64,000 nt of DNA from positions 26,269 to 90,268 of the forward strand of contig JASAND010004376.1 of the NCBI GenBank assembly GCA_030248195.1. The letters run 5' to 3'. Below the pieces are notes generated by a model. That model had not been told where the DNA came from. It saw only the letters and a program-made list of their open reading frames with translations, and did not search any database. Position numbers and translations under genes: made by a program. Shown piece after piece: positions 24,699 to 36,352 of this stretch (the stretch's first letter is position 1; each line of letters opens with the position of its first letter). This DNA is from Trissonchulus latispiculum. Taxonomy: Eukaryota > Nematoda > Enoplea > Enoplida > Ironidae.

Positions 24699-25150
24699 TA
24701 AAGCTCTGCTGCGAGAATCTTGGTATCCCAACCATAGGATAACGTGGGGGGGGGGGAATGGGGGGGGTGCAGACCCCCCCCAGCCCGACAAGAAACGGGT
24801 AGACCCCCTCAGCAAAAAGGAAAAAAGGGCAGACCCTCTCGTCCAGAAAGGAAAAAAGGGTAGACCCCTCAGCGATTTTCATTGAAAATTGGTAATTTTT
24901 TAGCAAATTTTAGCGATTTTTTCAAAAAATTTCTTAAAAATCGCTAAAAATTGTCATTTTTTACTAATGTTTGGTCAAAAACGTTAAAAATTCGCAATTT
25001 TTGTTAATTTCGGAGCAGACCCCCTTAAAAGTTTAGAATTTTTCAGGGGTAGACCCCTCGCCGAGGTCGGGGTAGACCCCCCCCAGAATCGGACCCCGTG
25101 TTAATGTATGATCCCAACATGAACAAGGGTGTTCAATTTTTAGTCCGAAA
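24699..25150. repeat. Low-complexity tract with GCAGACCC/GTAGACCCC repeats
   Basis: Imperfect repeats of GGGTAGACCCC(CT) alternate with AAAAAGG-type spacers and AATTTTT-rich DNA. Runs of 8-10 G or C are frequent. No coding signal. Confidence 0.6.
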
Positions 25151-25257
25151 CTGCTGGATCTGCCACGGAAGTGGCAAATCGGTTCAAATGCTCAATCTTT
25201 TTCAGTGCAAGATGTCTCTTTAAAGCAAACAAAACAATGGGAAAACTATTGATATGA

Positions 25258-25580
25258 TTAATTGATACTGATATAATGGGATCATTTGCCACAGCGCCAA
25301 CACATAAGCAGTATCTAGTGGTTCTCATTGATCAGCATTGCAGGTGAATTGAAGTGATGATTTGCAACCACGTCAACTCAACTGTGATTATCAAACTTCT
25401 CGAGATATCCTTTTCTGACTTTGGGCTATCCGAAGAGATCTCATAAAACTGGGCCCCAGTATATTAGCAAAAAATTTAAAGATTATTTGCAGAAGAAAAA
25501 TATCTGTCACAAGACATAAGTCGCACCTAATCTTCAAAGCAATGGTTTGGTAGGAAGGAAGGGAATCGAGTTATAGGTTC
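25258..25580 (+). pseudogene. Ty3/Gypsy integrase core fragment
   Basis: A plus-strand frame reads SFATAPTHKQYLVVLIDQH, then IEVMICNHVNSTVIIKLLE and FSDFGLSEEI. This matches the integrase core around the first catalytic Asp (D.xGPF...YLLVLID..S.WIEV) and the IFS.FGLPEEI segment. Downstream, out of frame, come remnants of QYISKKFKDYLQKKNI. In-frame stops and frameshifts show it is dead. Confidence 0.6.
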
Positions 25581-27015
25581 AATTTGCTATTTCTTACAAA
25601 GGTTTCAATACCTTCTGTAGTAAAACTAACTCCAAAACTCCTAGATAATGGAGTTGTACTTCCCAATGCTTCTAAGCTTTCCTTCAGCAGAGCACAAGGT
25701 TCGAATGGTTCTTTATATTACTTTGCATTGTGGCAATTGGTTGCAATCATCGTCGGGTTTACAGTCTTCCAGGGCCACTTCACTTGTATCTGCCACTCTC
25801 AATAACAACTTTTTGTTCGAAGTTATCGTTCGATTCTTGGTCATTGTCTTTAGACATTGGTTTCTCTAATCCCTGATACGTCGACAGACTAGAGGTCAGA
25901 GACATCCCTTTTGGTTTCACAGAATAGAGTCTGTACAGTGGAGCAAGGTTGGTCGTTGTATTTGCACGCACATATTTTTGGTAATTTCAACGTAAGATAA
26001 TTGATGATAACTAACTGATTTTAATTGAAGCCACGTATACTAAATAATTAATCCTTAATTAATTAATTAATACTTAATAAAAATGTAAGTTTAGTTACGA
26101 AAACTAAACTTTTTAAACTTGACAAATTTCATGATATAATCCATCGCATTTATTTAGAATGTGTTTCTTGGAATTACAGTTGCGTATTGCATCACATTTA
26201 TGGCTAAACATACAATAAACAGTGCTGTTTCAACTTAGGAGGGGGTTTAGGAGTGCTAAAACGTGCTCCAATTTTAGGAGCGAACTTTAAGAGCTCTCCT
26301 AAACTAGGAGCCCTTCATGAAACAGCTAAATCTTAACTGTGCTCTTAACTTGCAAATTTAGGAGCTCCTAAAGATAAGAGGGCTTTGTGAAACGCACCCC
26401 AGCTTCACAGGATACAAAGGCAATGGCGGTCACAGGTGGATAAGGGGGAGAGGGGGAATTCCCCCGCGGCGAAGTCGCTCACAAGGAGTCCCGAAATTAC
26501 CCCAAATTACCGAACGGGTAAGAAAATTGCCCAAAAAACTAGGTTTTACAACCAGAATTTCCAAAACGGCTTCGCAGGAATTTTTCACTTGAAATCACTG
26601 TTTTTTTGCTAACAAACGTCGAAAAACGTTGTTTTTGCTAAAACATAACTGTTTTCCGTTAAAAAAACCGCAACAATCACCTAAAACTCGCTTTCAAAAG
26701 TACTCTAAGAAACATTGCTGCCACAAAGAGTGCCGAAATTTGCCTCCACAAAGGGCAATGAAATTTGACCTCCCTTTCAGGTATATCTGTTCAAACTGTA
26801 GCAACTTCAGTTATAATCTACCGAGTCCTCTCAACAGCAGATCCACCACGGTTTTTTCACATTCCACCTGGCTTGTGTTGCACCGGACTGTCTTCGATAC
26901 GATCTGTTTTCGAGACTTCAGGTTTAACCTTATCGCTTATCAATTGTTGTGTCACGTTCGTTGGTGCCTGGAAGGAATGGTTGGGTTTGACCCAATGGGT
27001 GACTGAAAGATTCAA
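25581..27015. other. Intergenic, retroelement-derived or unrecognised
   Basis: No intact gene. The interval 25581-25980 probably continues the Gypsy remnant. About 26236-26400 holds a short repeat built from AGGAG/CTCCTAAA inverted motifs ending TTTGTGAAACGCACCCC, probably a MITE remnant. The small frame at 26629-27006 has no recognised domain. Confidence 0.4.
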
Positions 27016-29048
27016 TGCATCTATCAAAAGATATTGAGTACACCAACCAAGCAAGATTCCGCGGATGGGGCGCATCAAAATTATGCTTGCTTTATTCCAC
27101 GGAATCTGTTTGAGGCAAAAACCAGCCAACTGCATTCCTACCGATCCAGCTTTTTTTATTGTGGTGCCTAGCACAGTTTAGGTACTCACTAAGACCTTTT
27201 TGTGCTGCTCCCCGCGGTCCGCTGAATGGCAGACAAGAGGCGGAAAGACGAAGGTCACGGACAAAAAACATGACCCCCCAAGCAGATCTGACGTGCGGTT
27301 ATTGACCCCTTAGCTCGACGCTAAAGTGATCGCAGTCACACACAAGGCAATCGAAATCATATACTGATAACAATTGACCCCCCCCCCCGCATATCAATAG
27401 TGACTAGGATGGCGGAAATCTATATACCCACTATCCAGCTTAAGGGGGGGTCGATATCAATAGTCACGGATTTCGCTCATTTTCACACACAATATAGGTA
27501 CATATGTTCTCAAAAACAAGACACAACATTAGAATTCGAAACAAAACAGTGACAGAGATATTCAGCTATAAAGTTGGAAAACTTAAAAATCACTGCGATT
27601 TGCCCTCCAAAGTCATGTTGAGACAGAACGGTAGCGAAATTTTGGTCAACTAATATGGCAAGTTAATTCTGTGGGTTGGCTAATATTTTAATGCTAAAAC
27701 GACTCCGGAATATCCATCCAGTCGTTCACAGTACATTCATCAATTGTGAACTGAGCCTTTTTCAGCTAACTGTGCCCTCAAATTTTAACTTACTCTAACT
27801 TTCACATACTACATTTCAGACACATAGTTCTATTAGAAAAGTTGCTCAGCTCATCAGTAGCTATCGAATGATACCCAATTTGTATATATTTTGGAAATTT
27901 CAAAAATTGACTTTTGTGACCTAGAAGAGATCAAAGGAGCCGACACGACAGAAAAGTTCTGCCTTTAAACATTTGCCTTTACCTTAATGTCAGGCAGGCA
28001 TTGAGAGTTTTATATGCCAATTTTGGTGAATTTCGAGTGGGTAACGAGTGAGAAATTATTAAAAAAACGTGAAAATTGTGCAAAATGATGATTTTTGGCA
28101 AAATTAGCCCATTTTGTTACAAAGTTTTTTGAGAGCACTACAAACGGTAGAAATTTGCAACTACTGTCATAATAATTCTGTGTATGCGTAGAGTGCAACT
28201 ATCTATAAGCAATTTCTGTAGCTTTTGCCAATCGTGCAGGACAGGCGAATATGTTTTGCTAGTCCTGTTTTTCGTGGTACAAAAAGCACCAATTTTCCGA
28301 ACTTTTTACTTTGAAAAATCGCCAAAAATGCGACACTCAACAGAATTATTCCAGAAGGGTTATTTGAACTCTCTGATATGTCCTTAACATGTACAACAAG
28401 GTTGCAGCGCTGTATCTTGCATAGAGCGAAAAATTTTTCTGCCACAAACTTTTTAACCTAACTTTTTCATTTTCCTATGTTTAACACATGTCGAGGTAAC
28501 CTTTGAAGGCCTCTACAGAACGATTGAAGCAATATTACGCAAAACGCACCTGTCTTGTTTTGGGGACCCATTAGGACTACAAAATATGTGAAAATGAGCA
28601 AAATAGGAGATGGTCGAAAAATCGGCCAAAAAGCGACCCCCCCCTTAATACCGTGGAATTTGGTTAAACGTAATTCTTGGCAGCAGGTTTCCAGCTGATC
28701 CAGCTTAAAATAATTTTAAGGCTAAGAACAGTGAAAGAAACGTTTAAGCTGAAATCCAAAAACGTTGGTTCATTTAAGTTTAAAACTTACGTGTCTTACC
28801 CAGTCCAAGCCATATCGAAGCTTAATTCCACGAAAACATAGCTCAATTCAGCAAAAAGATTGCGTGCCTTGTCCCAGTCAGCAGGATTCAATCCACGAAA
28901 TTAGAATTTGGTTTTGACAAAAACTGGACAGCGCAATTCCGGCCATGCCAGCTCAATTTCGTGGAATCATCTTGAGGCAAAACCTAGCTTGAACGAATCC
29001 GCGGAATCTTGCTTGGTTGGTGTGCTCAATATCGTTTGATAGACGCAC
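27016..29048. mobile_element. Inverted-repeat element about 2 kb long
   Basis: The left arm (about 27016-27065: CTATCAAAAGATATTGAG, CACCAACCAAGCAAGATTCC) is inverted at about 28990-29048 (GGAATCTTGCTTGGTTGGTG, CTCAATATCGTTTGATAG). Inner GAATC/TTGAGGCAAAA blocks are also paired. It encloses the TTAA element at 27444-28644 and copies of two dispersed repeats (27180-27430 and 28078-28260). No transposase is recognised. Confidence 0.7.
27444..28644. mobile_element. TTAA-flanked non-autonomous element
   Basis: TTAA at 27440-27443 and 28645-28648. Ends are GGGGGGGTCG and CGACCCCCCCC. The termini resemble those at 37051-37538 (GGGGCGGG.../...GGACCCCCCCCC) and 11334-12085, so one family with G-run ends targeting TTAA is likely. 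No transposase. Confidence 0.55.
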
Positions 29049-30014
29049 AAGGTAGTATCCGCTTCTTCTAAGCTTGACGGGTGTTGGACTTGTGATGTGA
29101 CAGTCGCTGTATTGCTTATAGTATTGCTCATAGTCGCGTCCGGTTTTATTGCTTATTCTGCAGCTGGGTTTGGGTTGTGGGATTCAGTATGGTTGCCGCG
29201 CTTTCACAGGGTATCAATTTATCAGAATATTTTCAAATAAATGCATCAAATTTATTAAAATAGAGACAATTAGTCCTGTAATTTAGGAATAGAAATATTT
29301 TCGAGATAATTTACAAGTAACAGCCATTCGCAAATCTACAACATTCATTTTCTGTGCAAAAAATAACCTTCTACCCAATTTTAAATATTATGACAACCTG
29401 GGATAACCTGCTTTTTGGAGTAAAGTCACCCTACTGTCGGTGAGCAGACGCAGTCACGACTGGCTGTACATGTACAAAAATGCAAATTTAAATTTAAATA
29501 TGGAAGTCCAGGAAATTATATTCGTCGTGACTCTATGGCAAATTAAAACATGGCAAAATGAAAAATAAAATTTGTGTCTTCCTGGGTCAACCACCACTTT
29601 ATTCTCAGCACTGCTCAGGTTAGGTGAGCGGACCATGTCACGCTTCAAATTAGACTTAGTATTTGTATTAGTAATTCAAATTAAAGAGTCAGCTTTTCTT
29701 TGAAATTTCATTAAATTCTAAAGTGTGACTCATGGAGTACTCTTGAAGGACTATCAGCTGGCACAAAATTATCTAATAGCTCAAAACTTGGTTCGACTTT
29801 TGGCAAACCAACAGAAGTCAATTTTTTGTCAAACCATGTGTGACTCAAAGTCAAGTGTATGTGACTCATACATAGCGTTGCTCTTTCTGGATCAAAAAGC
29901 TCTAGCACTGCTTCAACTGGCTAAGGAGACACACGTCTAAAACTGTTGTGTTCCTTATAGTGCCCATTTTAAATTCTAATTGACTTATGTTATAGTTAAC
30001 ATAATTTCCACCAT

Positions 30015-30796
30015 CTTGCTCAAGATCTGCGCCAATTGTCATCTATTGTTTAAAGGAGTGTCAGTTACAGCACTTGAAGAAACATGAATTTGTCTGTCGG
30101 AAAGTCTGCCTCAAAACGATCTCTATGGTCGCCTGTTTTTCTATATTCGTCGCCAGCTGGAAAAAGTGGTACAGAGAATGAAAAGACTGCCGATGACTTC
30201 TTCGATTTTATTGTCGACCGGCTCAAACCCTTGCACCACTGCTGCAATCAAAGACGATGGTTTTCAACAGAATTGATGTATCAAATGTTTGTGATGAAAA
30301 GTATGCAGGTCTGGTTCCGGTCCTAAAGTCCTGGGGTCGCCTTCTGGACAGAAAGAATCTCTATTCCTGCCTGATCACCAACTTTATTAATTGGTATCAA
30401 ATACGACATCAGGGTAAACGGGAACTGCAAGTTCAGACGTCGTGTTTTGAGCAGTTGGACGAACACCCTATTAAGAGGAAGTTGGGAATGAAGCTAGTTC
30501 AATACGCCCAGGCAGGTGTGATTGGCTTAGGCGAACCAATGTTCGATTTTTTCATCCTATTCAATGACTATATTCAGGAGCTTCTGTCCAAAGTCCCGAA
30601 ATCGGATCTGTCCGTTCGTCGTCGGGGCGTCCATCGAGTCGTCCCCTATCGAGCCGGATTCGATCTGGATGATCCGCCCACCGCCACCCTCCTGGAATAT
30701 TCGGATGGGGTGGAATTTTGGCTCAGAATTATTATCGATTTATTCTGGCCGGTGATGGAGGGTGTGATCGTTATATTGAATGGGAACCCAAATGAC
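30015..30796 (+). pseudogene. MYND/DUF4470 paralogue, copy C, deleted and frameshifted
   Basis: It begins with a MYND remnant (TGCGCCAATTGTCATCT, bases matching CANCHL) with small deletions. It jumps directly, at about 30102, to the LPQNDLYGRLFFYIRRQLEK block of the terminal exon, so the DUF4470 region and the intron boundary are gone. An extra base near 30205 and a missing base near 30708 break the frame. Between these, 30257-30700 stays open and includes FNRIDVSNVCDEKYAGL, CLITNFINWY and VPYRAGFDLDDPP. It is closest to copy B. It could only be expressed as a fragment. Confidence 0.8.
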
Positions 30797-30802
30797 TTGT
30801 AA

Positions 30803-31785
30803 CAAGAATTTAGCAATCTGTGCTCAGTTTTGTGTTTGTTTGTATTGGACACTTGGCTCGTCTAAAATAACGCAATCATTCATTACAAAAATATGAAAAA
30901 ATATACTGTAAAACAGAGATAAATGGACGCACGTCCAAGTTTAATTCTGATGCAGCTGATCTGTGTTAGACGCTTGTAGTATGGAAAACGCTGTGCCTTA
31001 CAGCTATTCGCAAGAGCACTTAATGCTGGTTAGATAACCCGAAGTCACAGGATGGGCTTCTTCCAGCCTCCCATTGTATCGACTTCGTCCAAGCGACATC
31101 GTGAGAGCCATACCATATATGACTGATGAGGAGAGTCAAAGGTGACAAAATCTAGCCTTGCGAAAAATCCGAACAAAGACAGGTAAAGAAGATTTCTTAC
31201 GGGGTCCACCGTAAACATTCATGAAGTGGACACGGTCGTAGCTCTTTCGATAGAGATCGCTAGGCTCAGAGCTTGGGATGCAACATGCTTAACTGTAGCA
31301 TTTGCTTACGGAACCTGAAACTCACACTAAATTGAAAGTCTCTAGACTCAGTTCAGTTCAGTTCACCTAAACTTCAGCTTAGAAGCTGTCAGGATGTACA
31401 GCTCTTTAGATGAACAATTACGAAATTCCACCGTTTTAGGCGTGAAATTAGACCGAACGTAGCGTTGATGGGTAGGAGCTTACCATAGATTGGAAGGGTC
31501 AGTGCCACAATTGTGCTCAGCTTAACCATGGTCCCCAACAGACAAATATCTAGTGGCCACCCGGCACATGCATAAGCACCCAAACAATTCAAATGCTTTC
31601 CCGTTGTATGTTTAGACTCATATCTCAAACATACAACGGGAACATGGTTATATTTCGAGCTTTAGAATGCATTATTTGTGCCGCAGATTGCTTGATTTAC
31701 TGGGCAAATGTTTGTGAGAGGTTCACATCTAGAATGCAGTGCAATATGTACCGTAGAGCATTAACGGAGAGTGTGACCCTGATCG
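30803..31785. other. Intergenic between copy C and the LINE
   Basis: No gene recognised. It contains a hairpin at 31600-31640 with perfect 14-bp arms CCCGTTGTATGTTT and AAACATACAACGGG around a 13-nt loop. Confidence 0.5.
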
Positions 31786-32125
31786 GGGACGTATTCTTAA
31801 GGTCTGTTTCGGGGATCGTTTGGTGGCTGAGCGCCGCCTTTTCCTCAGCAAAGCCACTGCTTTTATGCAGGCCGACAAAAGTTTATGTTCAGCGAAATTC
31901 AAACCATTTGTCCGCCCAGACCAAACGGCTAAGGAACCAAACGGGAGCGGGATTACAGACTGCGACAGGAAATCAAAAGAAGAGAAGAGCAGGAAGGGGA
32001 GAAAGATCTGAAGGTGCGCAACGCAAAAATTGTGAAGGTTTTGAAGAAAAAGAATGAGAATTCTGAAGATGATGCAAATGTTGTAGATGGTACTAATGGG
32101 GGTGAAAAGCAAAATATGGGGGGAA

Positions 32126-33446
32126 AGTAAAAGCTTGCCAACAAAAGAAGAGTGAAAACTTTTGGATAAATTTCCAATATTTCAATGCTTGTGGTTTACG
32201 CAACAAACTGATTGAATTGAATTATTTAGCAAATACTATGCCAGATACTGTGTTTTTGAGTACAGAAACATTTTTTGATAGCGGATATAGTGACTGTTTT
32301 TTGAACTTTTTGAAGCATCACGTTATTTACCGTTGTGACGATGTACATCGAGTTGGGTTTGGAGGGGGTGTGATGATCTTAGTGCCTAAAACTCTGAAAG
32401 GAATTTTGTACAAGTCCGTAGCAAACCAGTTTTACGAATTGTTATCTGTGAACTTAGTCAAAAACGGCAAGGTTGTTGTCCAGTTTTGGCTGATATATAG
32501 AACACCGTCAGCTAAAGTTAAGGAGTCTGTACAAGCTTTATGTACCGAGCTTGACACACTTGCGCACAGCAATCAACCTTATCCCGTCGCTATTTTAGGC
32601 GATTTCAATTTACCGGATATGAATTGGTCAGAAGGCCAATTACCTTCCTGTAATATAAGTTGTGAATTCTACACTAAAATGCTTGAGTTAGGATTTACTC
32701 AGCTTGTGAAGGAAAAAACTCATATTCGTGGTAACCAACGTGATCTCGTATTTTGTAATGATGCTTTTTTGTCCAATATATCTGTAGAGGAACCTTTTTC
32801 AACTTCTGATCATTTTAAAATTCAAGGAAAACTTGGTCCTTTTCGGCTAAAATTAGATAAGGAAAAGAAAACCTTTTTCAATTTCAGAAAAGCAAATCGT
32901 ATTGCCATTTGTAATGCTTTGCAAATTATCGACTGGTCAAATCTGTTGGCAGCCGCACCTGATATTAATAGTAAATGGATTGCTTTTGAAACTAAAATTT
33001 TGGAAATCATTGCACTCTATGTGCCCTTATGTGGTTTAACAAACAATAAATGTAACTGGTCAATAGCAACAATAAAATCACATAAGCGACAAAAGAGTCT
33101 GCATAAATTATATCGTAAAAAACCGACTTTGAATAATAAAAAAAGGTGGATTGCTGCAGCAAAGTATTCTCGTAGTATGAAGCGAAAAGATGTCTACACC
33201 GTAGAGAGAAAAATTTTAGAGTCTGGAGATGAGAAAAAGTTTTGGTCATATGTAAAGTCTAATATGACGCCAAAGTCTGAAATCCCAGTGATTAAAAATG
33301 ATGAAAATATGTTGATCACTGATGATCTCACTAAATCAAATGCATTAAATGATTATTTTACATCCGTATATTCTGTAGATGATGACACAGACTTTAACTT
33401 TCAGCAGAGGACTGATTCTAAGCTAAATCATTGTGACTTCAGTTAG
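32126..33446 (+). pseudogene. LINE ORF2, endonuclease part
   Basis: An APE-like endonuclease that nicks target DNA to prime reverse transcription. Visible motifs are FQYFNACGLRNKLIEL (catalytic Asn block), FLSTETFF (catalytic Glu), GFGGGVMILV, VAILGDFNLPDMNW (GDFN) and TSDHFKIQ (catalytic Asp-His). The frame is open from about 32126 to a stop at 33444-33446. Just before this stop, the reading continues in a different frame as LEHLKKMKPKLSTGPDGIPQ, so a one-base frameshift near 33430 separates it from the polymerase. Confidence 0.85.
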
Positions 33447-34898
33447 AGCATTTAAAGAAAATGAAGCCTAAACTTAGTACTGGTCCAGATGGTATTCCAC
33501 AGTGGTTTTTAGTAACATTTACGGAAACCTTAGCTTATCCACTTTCACAAATATTTCAGTATTCCTTTGAAAACTCAGTCTTGCCTGATGAGTGGAAAAT
33601 TGCTAAATTGGCACCGGTATTTAAAAAAAGGAGATAAACATGCTCTGAAAAATTATCGGCCTTTAAGTTTTCTGTGTTCGAGTGCAAAACTGATGGAATC
33701 TATTTTGGATGAAGTACTTATACGTTTTATAGAAGTTAATAAATTAATATCGTGCAATCAACATGGATTTAGAGCCAAAAGATCCACTGTGAGCCAATTG
33801 TTACAAACTCTCGATCATTGGACAAAATCTCTTGATTCTAAGAAACTTGTAGATATTTTATATCTCGACATAGCAAAGGCTTTTGATTCAGTGTCCCATA
33901 AATTGATCTTAGCAAAGCTGAAAGGATACGGAATAAGCGGAAAGTTATGCCAGTGGATAAAAAGTTATTTACAAAATCGTTACCAATTTTTGCAAATAAA
34001 TGGAGTAAAATCGAAAATGACAAATATAACTTCAGGAGTGCCTCAAGGAAGCATTCTTGGGCCTCACCTTTTTCTTATATTTATGAATGACATTGAAGAT
34101 TGTCTGAAATTTATGACTGCAAAAATATTCGCAGATGATACGAAATTTTATTTGGCTTATAATTCTGCTATAAGTCATCAGCATATACAATCTGACATTA
34201 ATAGCATTACAAATTGGATTTCTGCAAACAATCTTAAAGTTGCTTTTGAAAAATGCAATATGTTTTTCTTGGGACATGGAAATCAAAAATTTGGGTATTG
34301 GTTTGGCCCAAACCTAATAAATTGCGCAAATGAAATTAGAGATTTAGGGTTATTGATGACACCTGATTTAAAATTCAGAAAGCATATAGAGCACCTAGTG
34401 AAATCTGGTTTCAAAATGGTTAACCTAATTTATAAAAACTTCCAGTATAAGTCTGTTTCGTTTCTTCTTAAGTTATATAATACGTTTGTTAGATCAAAAT
34501 TGGAATATGCTAGTGAAGTTTGGAACCCGTACTTGCAAAAGGATATTACTATGCTTGAAAGGGTGCAAAGATTGTTCACCCGACGCTTACCAGGATTTAG
34601 TAATTTAAGTTACGAGCAACGATTGCTGTATTTAAATTTACCAACCCTGCAAACTAGGCGCACATATAAAAATTTAGTTTTGGTTTATAAAATTGTAAAT
34701 AATTTGATTGACTTAAATTTTGACGATTTTTTTAGTTTCAGTAACTTATTAATAACCAGAGGACACCCACTCAAATTGTGTTCAACCCAATCTCGTTTAG
34801 ACGTTCGCAAAAATTTTTTTAGTGTTAGAAGTGTCAAATTTTGGAATTCCCTGCCTCTAGAAATTGTTCAAAGTCCGTCTTTGGCTAGTTTCAAATGA
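33440..34898 (+). pseudogene. LINE ORF2, reverse transcriptase part
   Basis: Reverse transcriptase blocks in order: STGPDGIPQWF, LPDEWKIAKLAPVFKK, YRPLSFLCSSAKLME, QHGFRAKRST, LDIAKAFDSVSH, GVPQGSILGPHLFLIFMNDI, FADDTKFY (the YXDD-equivalent FADD), ISANNLKVAFEK and LEYASEVWNPY. A run of seven A at about 33626 instead of six shifts the frame between VFKK and GDKHALKNYR. With the shift near 33430 this makes the element inactive. Confidence 0.88.
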
Positions 34899-35262
34899 AA
34901 TGTTTCACATTTTTCTTTTACTGTGGAAGCTGGTGGTCGAGTATCTGCAGTCTGTAATAGGCCCAACTCGACCATCTTCGGTCAATAACGTGATGCGATG
35001 AAACATGAATTTGTACTTGTTATTGATGTAGTTTGATGTTATTGATACTAAATATCTAGCCTCTTGAAATTGTTCAAAGTCCGTCTTTGGCTAGTTTCAA
35101 ACGAAATGTTTCACATTTTTCTTTTACTGTGGAAGCTGGTGGTCGAGTATCTGCAGTCTGTAATAGGCCCAACTCGACCATCGTCGGTCAATAACGTGAT
35201 GCGATGAAACATGAATTTGTACTTGTTATTGATGTAGTTTGATGTTATTGATACTAAATATT
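34852..35262. repeat. Tandem duplication of the LINE 3' end
   Basis: Two near-identical units of about 205 bp starting CCTCT.GAAATTGTTCAAAG and ending GATACTAAATAT. They differ at a few positions, for example TTTCAAATG versus TTTCAAACG. The first unit includes the end of the coding region. Confidence 0.9.
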
Positions 35263-35302
35263 GGTGAGTTGTTTTGCTTGTTACATTCGTGAATTTTGTT
35301 GG

Positions 35303-36352
35303 CTGGCAATAAATTAGAATTAGAAAAAATTAGAAATTGTCATATTGGTGCTCATGGTGAACACTTAGAATCAGCAGTGTCATGTTGTATGCCAGAATTA
35401 ATAAATATTGGAATTCTAGGTCTGGCTGACTAAAAGCTTTTCGCAGAATTAAGTTTATCCCTGAACTTGAACTGAAAATAGGTAGAGCTGGATGGTTCAT
35501 TTTCCCCTTTGAATAGAGTCCTTGGAGAGGCAGATGACAGATATCAGAATCGACCACCGTAAACAGTAGCCCTAGTACTGGACCCTGATTTAATCTTGAA
35601 TGAGACCCGATTACTAATCTCGGATTTTCCAGATATTTTAAAATTCGTACGCACTCGATTATTGCAGTATAATGTCTGGAATCGGTGATAAAGACGAGAT
35701 TTAAACGACAATCTTGCGTGAAATAAAGAGATTGGTTTAGTCAGTTGGTAATAATTGCAGGATTCTAGACTTAGCCAATTTGGGAAAGCTGTGCATTTCT
35801 AATAAGAGGTGTCTACGATTATCGGGGTTTCCATGTCAAATTTGCCAATTTTATGTAGTTGCCTACTGGCTCACTAAAAGGGTTTATTTGTTCTTCTTAT
35901 GCTGTGAACTTGTGTGACATGTAAAATTCGGCTTTTGAATAACAGCGAATTCCCTTCGGTTTTCTTTGGCAACATACAGTTTCTAGTTAGATGTCACATG
36001 TCTTGATTTCGAAAATTGAGAGTACTTTAATGACAGTTAAAAACCGAAATAATAATAATGATACTATTTCCAATCTCTTTACCTTTGAAATTTAAAATCA
36101 GAAAAGGAACACTTCGATTATGAAAGCTTCGAAAGTGAATTTTTAATAAAGTTTCAAAATTGAATTTTTAGTCAAGTTAATACTCATTAAACCTGTTAAA
36201 ACTAAAGATCACACACTCTGAACTTATCAGCTCGTTTCGTTGTCGCCATTGCGACATTCAAACAGTAGGAAAATGATTTGTTTTAAGCTCTGTATTTGCT
36301 CTTCATAGATTGTAGGAGAATTTTTCTTGTAACAGCCTATTATCATATTTCC
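35303..36352. other. Intergenic, upstream of the sulfotransferase gene
   Basis: AT-rich, no recognised gene. It probably contains the promoter of the downstream gene, but no core element can be assigned with confidence. Confidence 0.45.

Larger units (their letters stand above)
31790..35302 (+). mobile_element. Degenerate LINE (Jockey/CR1-like non-LTR retrotransposon)
   Basis: Order: C-terminal part of an ORF1-like protein (about 31803-32130; FVRPDQTAKE and, after a frameshift, REEQEGRK), an APE-type endonuclease and a reverse transcriptase. The 3' end holds a tandem duplication: 34852-35060 repeats at 35062-35262. The 3' tail has ATTAGA-type repeats near 35310-35340. It is 5'-truncated or decayed before 31790. 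It lies on the same strand as the neighbouring host genes but is unrelated to them. Confidence 0.85.

Noticed and set aside
26629..27174. Overlapping frames on both strands of 90-125 codons
   Set aside because: No recognisable domain, splice support or conservation; the region borders an inverted-repeat element.
31593..32057. 154-codon frame overlapping the LINE start
   Set aside because: The LINE ORF1-like motifs (FVRPDQTAKE) are in another frame of the same DNA; this frame is a shadow.
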